Below are positions 32,896-40,070 of a stretch of DNA of 64,000 nucleotides, one piece after another. Both the position numbers and the translations under genes were made by a program. Origin of the DNA: JANNPJ01 sp965200525 (GTDB lineage Bacteria > Actinomycetota > Actinomycetes > Actinomycetales > Kineosporiaceae); assembly GCA_965200525.1 (NCBI GenBank), contig OZ241368.1, positions 4,340,001 to 4,404,000 on the forward strand, read 5' to 3'. Position 1 is the first letter of the stretch, and each line of letters opens with the position of its first letter. A model generated the notes under the pieces. The model was not told the origin of the DNA and made no database searches. It was given only the letters and a program-made list of their open reading frames with translations.

Positions 32896-34370
32896 CAGCC
32901 CCCCCAGCCGAGTTCGGCCCAGCGCCCGGCCGCCGGGCCCTCGACCACCCGGCCGGTCAGCCGGTAGTAGCGCTCGGCGATCTCACTGCGCGTGGTCAGG
33001 TAGTCGTCGCCGGCGCCCTGGATCAGGTGCTCCACCCAGCCGCTGTCGAACAGGCCCGGGGTCAGGGCATCGGTGACCAGCAGTTCGTCGTCGTTCGGAG
33101 CCGGCGGTGAACCGTCGGCGGCCGGAGCCAGCCGCGCCGGCAGCGACAGCGGACCGCGCAGATCGGACAGCCGCGGCGGCACCCCGATCAGCCCGGCCAC
33201 CGAGGGCGGCAGGATCCGGCCCGCCTGGCGCCGGGCGAATCGCTGGATGTTCAGCCCGACGGCGTCCAGTCTTTGCTCGCCGGTGGCCGGTGGGCCGGCG
33301 GCGGCGAAGCCGATCACGGCCCGGGCGGCCTCGGTCGCGCCGGTGGTCGGGGCCAGCTCCTGGCAGCCGGCGATCAGCCGCTCGCGGACCCGCTCGTCGA
33401 GCAGCCGGTCGAGGGCGGCGTCGAACTCGCGCGGCCGTTCCGGGTCGGCCGACAGGGCCAGACCGGTGCCGGCGACCACCCGGGCCCGGGTCCGCTGGTC
33501 GTCGGTGACGGCGTCGGCGTTCGGCACCAACAGGGTCGGGATCGAGGAGTACAGCAGTTCGTGGACGGCGTTGTAGCCGCTGGCCGAGACCGCGGCGTCG
33601 AACGCGTTCAGGTAGCGGACCAGCGGGAACACCGAGATCACCCGGGGCCCGCCGGCCAGCGAGCCCTGGTCGCGGATCGGCGACGAGGTGACCGCCACCT
33701 GCCAGCCGGCGGCGCTGAACCGCTCCACGGTCCGCTGGTAGGCGGCGTACAGGTCGGTCCGCCGGTTGCTGCCCAGGGTGAGCAGCACGGTCGGCCGGTC
33801 CAGGTCGAGCCCGAGCTCGGTGCGGGCCTGGTCGCGGGGCAGGGCTGGCACGTGACCGACCAGGGTGACCGGCCCGAGCCGGCGGGCATCGGTCAGGGTC
33901 GCGGTCCGACCGACGTCACCGGCCGCGGCCAGGTCGCCCGGCTCCAGCACGGCCGCGAACAGCTTGCGGTAGCGCAGCGCCCGGGCCCCGACGCCCTTCT
34001 GCCACATCGCCCGCCGGCTCCAGATGAACGGCACGTCGGGCATCCGCCGCAGCGCCCGCAGCACGCCGTCGTAGGGGTAGACCCCGTCGAACACGAACGC
34101 GCTGGCCCCGACCTCCTGGATCAGGGCCACGATCCGGTCGGCCAGGTAGGTGTCCCAGTGCCGCCGGGGCACCTGACCCCGCAGCACGCCCGGGGCCCAC
34201 TCGGCCCGCATGTCGTACCGGCCGACCACCGGAACCGCCGACGACATCGAGAAGATCACCGGGTCCATGCCGCCGAGCGAGGCCAGGGCCAGGGCCAGCT
34301 GACGGGACAGGTGCCCCATGCCCTTGCCGTTGGTCGTCGCCAGTACCACCGTGGGCGGTCCGGTGCGCAT
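32895..34370 (-). CDS. MurG-like GT-B glycosyltransferase with C-terminal extension
   Basis: The product is 491 aa from ATG 34370. The N-terminal VVLATTNGKGMGHLSRQLAL is the MurG/GT28-type loop for the acceptor. The donor side has TVLLTLGSNRRTDLY and ASGYNAVHELLYSSIPTLLVPN. About 120 C-terminal residues (after ARAVIGFAAAG) do not belong to the GT-B core and are unassigned. It is the first gene of the leftward operon. GTG 34412 and ATG 34466 are alternative in-frame starts; the family core begins at about 34361, so the shortest start is preferred. Confidence 0.72.
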   Translation of the reverse strand: MRTGPPTVVLATTNGKGMGHLSRQLALALASLGGMDPVIFSMSSAVPVVGRYDMRAEWAPGVLRGQVPRRHWDTYLADRIVALIQEVGASAFVFDGVYPYDGVLRALRRMPDVPFIWSRRAMWQKGVGARALRYRKLFAAVLEPGDLAAAGDVGRTATLTDARRLGPVTLVGHVPALPRDQARTELGLDLDRPTVLLTLGSNRRTDLYAAYQRTVERFSAAGWQVAVTSSPIRDQGSLAGGPRVISVFPLVRYLNAFDAAVSASGYNAVHELLYSSIPTLLVPNADAVTDDQRTRARVVAGTGLALSADPERPREFDAALDRLLDERVRERLIAGCQELAPTTGATEAARAVIGFAAAGPPATGEQRLDAVGLNIQRFARRQAGRILPPSVAGLIGVPPRLSDLRGPLSLPARLAPAADGSPPAPNDDELLVTDALTPGLFDSGWVEHLIQGAGDDYLTTRSEIAERYYRLTGRVVEGPAAGRWAELGWGG

Positions 34371-34461
34371 CGCGGTGGTCGCCGTCCTCGTCGTCCGTCG
34401 GGTCTGGGTCACGCCTGCTGATCGGGCTCGCGCGATGATCGAAGCAGCCGGTACGGCGCCC

Positions 34462-34467
34462 AACATA
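34462..34467 (-). promoter_or_regulatory. candidate -10 TATGTT for the leftward glycan operon
   Basis: On the minus strand TATGTT fits TANNNT. It lies in the divergent region of the two glycan operons and would give a leader of 40-90 nt depending on the start codon used. Confidence 0.35.
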
Positions 34468-34591
34468 CGGCAGACTGGAGCGCGCTCAGGAACCACCGCC
34501 CGGGCGACCACCCGGGACGGACCCGACATCGGTGGCGACCCGGTGCCGGGCTGGTTCCGGCGCCGGTCGAGGCAACGAAAGGACGCACCGG

Positions 34592-36367
34592 ATGGGAGCG
34601 CTCGCGCGACTGCGGCGCAAGGTCAGGCGCCAGGTGATGGCCGTGCCGAGACGCAGCCGCAAGGCCACCCGGATGGCCATCACGTACGCCGAGACCGCCG
34701 CCGCCATCCGTCGTGACCAGGACAAACGCCATGACGACGCGCTGCGCCTGTTGCAGGACGCGGCCCGCCGCAGCCCGACCGACATGCGGGTGGCCCGGCT
34801 GCGGGCCCAGGTGCTGGCCCGGACCGGCCAGATGTCGGAAGCGCTGGCCGAGGCCTCCCGGGTGGCGATCAAGTCCGGTACCGCGCGCAACCAGGTGCTA
34901 CAGCGCACCCTGCAGGGCCGCTGGATCGAGACCGACGCCGCCTGGCGGCCGGTGGTGCCGGTGCTGCCGGCGAGAACCGCGGGCCCAGTGAGGTCAGGGG
35001 GTCCGGTGGGATCTCAGCCCGGATCGAGAGTTGAGTCACAGCCAGGATCGGCCCCCGGCGGACGCGGCTTCGAGCCGGTGCCCGGCCGGGTGCTCTACCT
35101 GGCCAAGGAATCCATGCCGCACCGCAACAACGGCTACTGCACCCGCACCCACGAGACCCTGCTGGCGGTCAGGGCCAGTGGCCGGGAGCCGATCGCGGTG
35201 ACCCTGCCCGGCTTCCCGGCCGCGAGCGCCGACGCCGGGCCGGTGGCCCGCAGCTCGATCGTTGACGAGATCGAGTACCACCACGTGATGCCCGGGGCCC
35301 AGCACCTGCTCGGCAGCGTCAGCTACGAGGAGTACCTGCAGCTGACCATCAGCAGCTTCGCCCGGGAGGTGAACCGGGTCCGGCCCGAGGTGCTGCACGC
35401 CGGCTCCGGGCACCGCGGGTACGACCTGGCCGTGGTCGGGCAGGCCCTGGCCGACTGGGCCGACCTGCCCTGGATCTACGAGGTCCGGTCCTTCTTCGAG
35501 ACCACCTGGACCGCCGACGACCGGTACGCCGAGCAGGCCGAGTACTACCACCGCCGGTACGCCGCCGAGACCCGGGCGATGCGGGCGGCCGACGCCGTCG
35601 TCACGCTCAGCGGGCCGATGCGCGACGAGATCGTGAACGGGCACGGGATCGAGGCCGAGAAGGTCTTCGTCATCCCGAACGCCGTCGACCTGGACCGGTT
35701 CGAGGCCGCACCGCGCGACGCCGCCCGGCACACCCGGCTCGGCCTGGACGGCACCTTCGTGCTCGGCTACATCAGCAACCTCGACCACTTCCGGGAGGGC
35801 CAGGAGGTGCTGCTGGAGGCGGCGGCGCTGTTGCGCTCGGCCGGGATCGAGGTGTCGGTGCTGCTGGTCGGCGAGGGCCGGCGGCAGGCCGAACTGCAGG
35901 AACGGGCCCGGGTGCTCGGGCTCGACCGGCTGGCCGTGTTCGCCGGCTCGGTGCCGTTCGACGAGGTGCCGGCCTGGTACTCGCAGATCGACCTGTTCGT
36001 CGTCCCCCGGGTGCCGGAGCGGGCCGGCCGGATGGTGTCGCCGATGAAGCCGTTCGAGGCGATGGCCATGGAGGTGCCGGTGCTGGTCAGCGACCTGCCG
36101 GCGCTGGTCGAGATCGCCGGGGACGGCGAGGAGCGGGCCTTCGTGTTCCGGGCCGGCGACCCGCGCTCGCTGGCCGACCGGGTGGCCGACCTGATCGAGC
36201 ACCCCGAGGAGCTGGCCAAGCGGGTCGACGCGGCCGGCGACTGGGTCCGCTCGGAGCGCACCTGGGCCGGCAACGGGACGGCGTTCGACCAGGCCTACCG
36301 GTTCGCCCAGGAGCGGCACGCGGCCCGCGACCGGGTGCGCCCGACCCCGGAGGTGGCCTCGTGCTGA
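34592..36367 (+). CDS. glycosyltransferase family 4 with helical N-terminal region
   Basis: The product is 591 aa. Residues 1-115 are basic and helical with a TPR-like pair (HDDALRLLQDAARRSPTDMR, then RAQVLARTGQMSEALAEAS). A Gly/Ser/Pro linker follows, then a GT-B enzyme: YLAKESMPHRNNGYCTRTHE, NAVDLDRFE, GYISNLDHFREGQEVLLEAA and RMVSPMKPFEAMAMEVPVLVSDLPAL. ATG 34592 is chosen because of the AAAGGA ribosome-binding site; an upstream in-frame ATG (34532) lacks one. First gene of the rightward operon. The TPR-like part may bind another enzyme of the pathway (inference). Confidence 0.82.
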   Translation: MGALARLRRKVRRQVMAVPRRSRKATRMAITYAETAAAIRRDQDKRHDDALRLLQDAARRSPTDMRVARLRAQVLARTGQMSEALAEASRVAIKSGTARNQVLQRTLQGRWIETDAAWRPVVPVLPARTAGPVRSGGPVGSQPGSRVESQPGSAPGGRGFEPVPGRVLYLAKESMPHRNNGYCTRTHETLLAVRASGREPIAVTLPGFPAASADAGPVARSSIVDEIEYHHVMPGAQHLLGSVSYEEYLQLTISSFAREVNRVRPEVLHAGSGHRGYDLAVVGQALADWADLPWIYEVRSFFETTWTADDRYAEQAEYYHRRYAAETRAMRAADAVVTLSGPMRDEIVNGHGIEAEKVFVIPNAVDLDRFEAAPRDAARHTRLGLDGTFVLGYISNLDHFREGQEVLLEAAALLRSAGIEVSVLLVGEGRRQAELQERARVLGLDRLAVFAGSVPFDEVPAWYSQIDLFVVPRVPERAGRMVSPMKPFEAMAMEVPVLVSDLPALVEIAGDGEERAFVFRAGDPRSLADRVADLIEHPEELAKRVDAAGDWVRSERTWAGNGTAFDQAYRFAQERHAARDRVRPTPEVASC

Positions 36368-37587
36368 CCTCGATGCCGGGCCGCGACCAGAGCAGCGACG
36401 GCTGGGTCTCGGAGACCTTCGCGGCGGTGTCCCGGATGCCGATCGACGGGCCCGAGCCGATCGTCTGGCCCTACACGCCGTTCTACTCGGGCAACCCGTT
36501 CCAGGCGATGCTCTACGGCGGGTTCGTCGAGCGGGGACTGGTCGCCGCCCCCACGTTCCGGTCCGACGACCTGCGCCACGCCACCCGCAACTGGCCGGCC
36601 GACCTGCCCCTGGTGGTGCACCTGCACTGGCTGAACCAGGTGCTGGCCAAGGCCGGGACCGACCAGCAGGCGGCCCAGGCGATCGGCCGGCACGCCGAGT
36701 TGCTCGACCTGCTGCTGGCCCGGGGGGCCCGGCTGGTCTGGACCGTGCACAACGCGCTGCCGCACGACACCCGGTTCGAGGCCCAGGAGGTGCGGCTGCG
36801 CCAGGACGTGCTCGACCGGGCCGAGCTGGTGCACATCATGAGCCCGCGGACGCCGGAGCTGGTCTCCGACTGGTACACGCTGCCCGCCGACCGGCTCTAC
36901 CGCTGTGATCACCCCGGCTACCAGGGTGTCTACCCGGACTGGGTGAGCCGGACCGACGCCCGGCGCCGGCTGCGGATCGCCGACGACGCCGTCGTCCTGC
37001 TGCTGACCGGGGCCCTGAAGCCCTACAAGGGCCTGCTGGAGCTGTTCGACGCGGTGGACCAGGTCTCGCTCGAGCAGCCGGGCCGGATCGTGCTGGTGGT
37101 GGCGGGGAAGCCGGACGACGACCCGCAGACCGAGGCCTTCCTCAGCCGCGCCGCGCAGCACCCGGCGGTCCGGCTGATCCCGGGCAAGATCCCGGACACC
37201 GACATCCAGGTGCTGATGCGGGCCGGTGACGTGGTCGCGCTGCCCTACCGGCGCTCGCTCAACTCCGGCGTGCTGGCCCTCGGCCTGACCTTCGGCCGGC
37301 CCGCCCTGCTGCCGTCCAACTCGGGCTCGGTGCCGCTGGTCGAGGACGGCGCGGCGGTGATCTACGACCCGGACGACCCGCAGGCGCTGATCGAGGCGGT
37401 CCGGTCCTGCCTGACCCTGGACCTGGCCGCCGCCGGCCGGGCCGCCGCGCTGGCCGGCACCCGGATCGACCGGGCCACCGTGAGCCGCAAGTTCGCCACC
37501 GACCTGCGCCGCTGGGCCGACACCGGCCGGATCGAGCAGCCGGGCGTTCCGGTCGCGGCGGCCCCGGTCGGTGAGGGACGGCGATGA
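36361..37587 (+). CDS. glycosyltransferase family 4 (GT-B fold)
   Basis: The product is 408 aa. Motifs of the donor domain are VVLLLTGALKPYKGLLELFDAV, RLIPGKIPDTDIQVLMRAGDVVALPYRRSLNSGVLALGLTFGRPALLP and VEDGAAVIYD. The N-terminal half has LVVHLHWLNQVLA and LVWTVHNALPHD. It overlaps the upstream GT gene by 7 nt and the wecB gene by 4 nt. The acceptor and donor are unknown; ManNAcA or GlcA transfer is a reasonable guess from the neighbouring enzymes. Confidence 0.85.
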   Translation: MLTSMPGRDQSSDGWVSETFAAVSRMPIDGPEPIVWPYTPFYSGNPFQAMLYGGFVERGLVAAPTFRSDDLRHATRNWPADLPLVVHLHWLNQVLAKAGTDQQAAQAIGRHAELLDLLLARGARLVWTVHNALPHDTRFEAQEVRLRQDVLDRAELVHIMSPRTPELVSDWYTLPADRLYRCDHPGYQGVYPDWVSRTDARRRLRIADDAVVLLLTGALKPYKGLLELFDAVDQVSLEQPGRIVLVVAGKPDDDPQTEAFLSRAAQHPAVRLIPGKIPDTDIQVLMRAGDVVALPYRRSLNSGVLALGLTFGRPALLPSNSGSVPLVEDGAAVIYDPDDPQALIEAVRSCLTLDLAAAGRAAALAGTRIDRATVSRKFATDLRRWADTGRIEQPGVPVAAAPVGEGRR

Positions 37588-38711
37588 GGCCGCTGCTGAT
37601 CCACGTCACCGGGGCCCGGCCGAACTTTCCCAAGGCGGCCCCGGTGATCGCCGCGTTGGCGGGGCTGCCCGGGCCCGGGGTCGAGCAGTTGTTGGTGCAC
37701 ACCGGCCAGCACTACGACGACCGGCTCAGCCGGGTGTTCTTCGACGAGCTCGGCCTGCCCGACCCGGATCTCAACCTCGGCGTCGGCTCCGGCAGCCATG
37801 CCGTGCAGACCGCGGCCGTGATGGTCGGCCTGGAGGAGCTGTTCCTGGCCCGCCGGCCCGCGCTGGTCGTGGTCTACGGCGACGTGAACTCGACCCTGGC
37901 CGCGGCCCTGGTGGCGGCCAAGCTGCAGATCCCGGTGGCCCACGTCGAGGCCGGGCTGCGCAGCTTCGACCTGAGCATGCCCGAGGAGGTGAACCGCCGG
38001 ATCACCGACCAGCTGGCTCAGCTGCTGTTCGTCACCAGCGCCGAGGCGATCGGCCACCTGGCCCGGGAGGGCGTGCCCGCCGCGGCCATCCACTTCGTCG
38101 GCAACCCCATGATCGACACCCTGCTGGCCCATCTGGACGCCTTCGACCCGGCCGCGGCCCGGGCCGCCGTCGGGTTGCCGCCGGCCGGTGACTACCTGGT
38201 GGCGACCCTGCACCGGCCGGCCAACGTGGACGATCCGGTGCTGGTCGGGCCGCTGGTCTCGGTGCTGAACAAGGCGGCCGAGCGGCTGCCGCTGGTGATC
38301 CCGCTGCACCCGCGCGGCCGGGCCGCCCTCGAGGCGGCCGGGCTGGCGACGTCCGGCGGGGTGATCGTCACCGACCCGCAGCCCTACACCGCGTTCCTCG
38401 GCCTGGTCCGGGGGGCGGCCGCGGTGATCACCGACTCGGGCGGCGTGCAGGAGGAGACCACCGTGCTCGGCGTGCCCTGCCTGACCATGCGGCCCAACAC
38501 CGAACGGCCGGTGACCATCACCCACGGCACCAATCGCCTGGTCACGGTGGACGGCGTCCTGGCCGCCCTGGACGAGGTGCTGCACGCGCCGGCGACGACC
38601 CGGCCGGCCGCGCCGTCCGATCGTCCACCGCTTTGGGACGGCGCGGCCGGACCGCGGATCGCCGCGGTCGTGGCCGAGTGGCTGAACCTGGCTGCCGGAG
38701 GACGTCGATGA
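37584..38711 (+). CDS. wecB: UDP-N-acetylglucosamine 2-epimerase (non-hydrolysing)
   Basis: The product is 375 aa, the usual length. Family motifs are TGARPNFPKAAPVI, HTGQHYDDRLS, VYGDVNSTLAAALVAAKL, HVEAGLRSFDLSMPEEVNRRITD and TDSGGVQEETTVLGVPCLTMR. The enzyme interconverts UDP-GlcNAc and UDP-ManNAc. Starts and ends in 4-nt ATGA overlaps with its neighbours. Together with the WecC-like dehydrogenase it would supply UDP-ManNAcA. This is the strongest clue to the composition of the exported polymer. Confidence 0.93.
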   Translation: MRPLLIHVTGARPNFPKAAPVIAALAGLPGPGVEQLLVHTGQHYDDRLSRVFFDELGLPDPDLNLGVGSGSHAVQTAAVMVGLEELFLARRPALVVVYGDVNSTLAAALVAAKLQIPVAHVEAGLRSFDLSMPEEVNRRITDQLAQLLFVTSAEAIGHLAREGVPAAAIHFVGNPMIDTLLAHLDAFDPAAARAAVGLPPAGDYLVATLHRPANVDDPVLVGPLVSVLNKAAERLPLVIPLHPRGRAALEAAGLATSGGVIVTDPQPYTAFLGLVRGAAAVITDSGGVQEETTVLGVPCLTMRPNTERPVTITHGTNRLVTVDGVLAALDEVLHAPATTRPAAPSDRPPLWDGAAGPRIAAVVAEWLNLAAGGRR

Positions 38712-39832
38712 GCCGGCCCGATGCGCCGCCGCCACTACCGTCGAACGGGCGCCGGGCCGGAATGCCGGCCGGTCTGCGGGGCCGGGCCCTGCGCGGTCTG
38801 CGGCTGTTGCCGCCGCCTCGGGACCAGTCCGCCGTCCGGGCCGCGCTGGCCGTCCGCGACCTGGTCACCGGCCGTCCGGCGCCGAAACCGAAGCCGGCCG
38901 CGGGCCGTCCGGGCAGCTCGGTGGTCCGCCCGCCCACCGGCCTGGCCGAGCCTGCTCCGCTGCCGGCCGAGCGGGTCTGGAAGCTGCCGCGGGGGATCGA
39001 GGGCAGTGGCAGCCGAGTCCGCAGCCTGTACGACACCGGCGCCGGGGCCGCCGGCGCTCAGGTCTACGACCAGGCCCTGCTAGAGCAGCTCAACGCCGAG
39101 TATGCCGACCGCCCACTGGTGGCCTCGCCGCCGTCCTACGCCGCCGACGCGCTGGCCGAGGCGGCCCAGCGCCGGGTCCGCTGGGTGCACAACATGGTCG
39201 ACCTGGCCGGCCGGCGGACCCTGGAGATCGGCTGCGGCAACGGGTTCGAGGTCTGGTCGCTGGCCCACAACCTGGACTGCGACGCGCACGGCGTCGACGT
39301 CAGCCACTATCGGCCCTGGGACCAACTGGCCGGCGACCGGGTCCACTTCGAGTGCGCCGACCTGGGCGCGGACAACCCGTACCCGAAGAACCACTTCGAC
39401 CGGGTGCTGTCGTTCACCGTCTGGGAGCACGTGACCCACCCGCACGCCCTGCTCAAGGCCACCTACGACGTGCTGAAACCCGGTGGCCTGGCCTGGATCC
39501 GGGCCAACCTGTACGCCGGGCCGCAGGCCTCGCACCGCTACCGGGACATCCACTTCCCGTGGCCGCACCTGCTGTTCACCGACCAGGTGGTGCGCGACTG
39601 GGACGTCGCCCACGGCCGGGCGCCGATCGGGCACGCCTGGGTCAACCGGCTGAGCTGGCTGCACTACGAGTACTACGCCGACCAGCTCGGCTTCGAGATC
39701 GCCCATCGCGGGTTCACCGAGACCCCGATCGACGAGGAGTTCTACCACCGCTTCGAGGACGTCCTGGGCCGTTACCCGCGGGCCGACCTGACCCGCGACT
39801 ACCTGCTGATGGTGCTGCGCAAACCCCTCTGA
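38708..39832 (+). CDS. SAM-dependent methyltransferase (class I)
   Basis: The product is 374 aa. Motif I reads LEIGCGNGFEVWSLA (from about residue 172), followed by FECADLGADNPYPKNHFDRVLSF and WEHVTHPHALLKATYDVLKPGG. The 130 residues before the fold are Pro/Arg-rich and then carry a short conserved-looking stretch (EQLNAEYADRPLVASPPSYAADALA). The start overlaps wecB by 4 nt and it ends the rightward operon. It may methylate a sugar of the polymer, for example as a chain-terminating cap, but that is inference. Confidence 0.83.
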   Translation: MSRPDAPPPLPSNGRRAGMPAGLRGRALRGLRLLPPPRDQSAVRAALAVRDLVTGRPAPKPKPAAGRPGSSVVRPPTGLAEPAPLPAERVWKLPRGIEGSGSRVRSLYDTGAGAAGAQVYDQALLEQLNAEYADRPLVASPPSYAADALAEAAQRRVRWVHNMVDLAGRRTLEIGCGNGFEVWSLAHNLDCDAHGVDVSHYRPWDQLAGDRVHFECADLGADNPYPKNHFDRVLSFTVWEHVTHPHALLKATYDVLKPGGLAWIRANLYAGPQASHRYRDIHFPWPHLLFTDQVVRDWDVAHGRAPIGHAWVNRLSWLHYEYYADQLGFEIAHRGFTETPIDEEFYHRFEDVLGRYPRADLTRDYLLMVLRKPL

Positions 39833-40017
39833 GTCATCGCCGCCTTGATCAACTACGGGCTGGTGTCGTGGGAGCGGCACCGACAAGTAGTCGATCCAGG
39901 CTGCGCCGGCCGGCGCGGACGTCGGTCGCCGGATTCGGGGCCAGTCCTGCGGCCACTCCGGTCACAGGAGGTGAGGCGGGCCGATCCTGAGGCGCCTCTG
40001 ACGATTCTCACGTTCAG

Positions 40018-40035
40018 TGAGTAGTGTGCTACTCA
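40018..40035. repeat. inverted repeat upstream of the PGRP gene
   Basis: TGAGTAG (40018-40024) and CTACTCA (40029-40035) form a perfect 7-bp dyad with a TGTG spacer. TAGTGT (40022-40027) inside it fits TANNNT, so it may be an operator over a promoter. A second palindrome, GAGGCGCCTC, lies at 39989-39998. Confidence 0.5.
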
Positions 40036-40070
40036 AAGTAGCCGCTTCGTCGTCTGGGGTACCCCGATCC

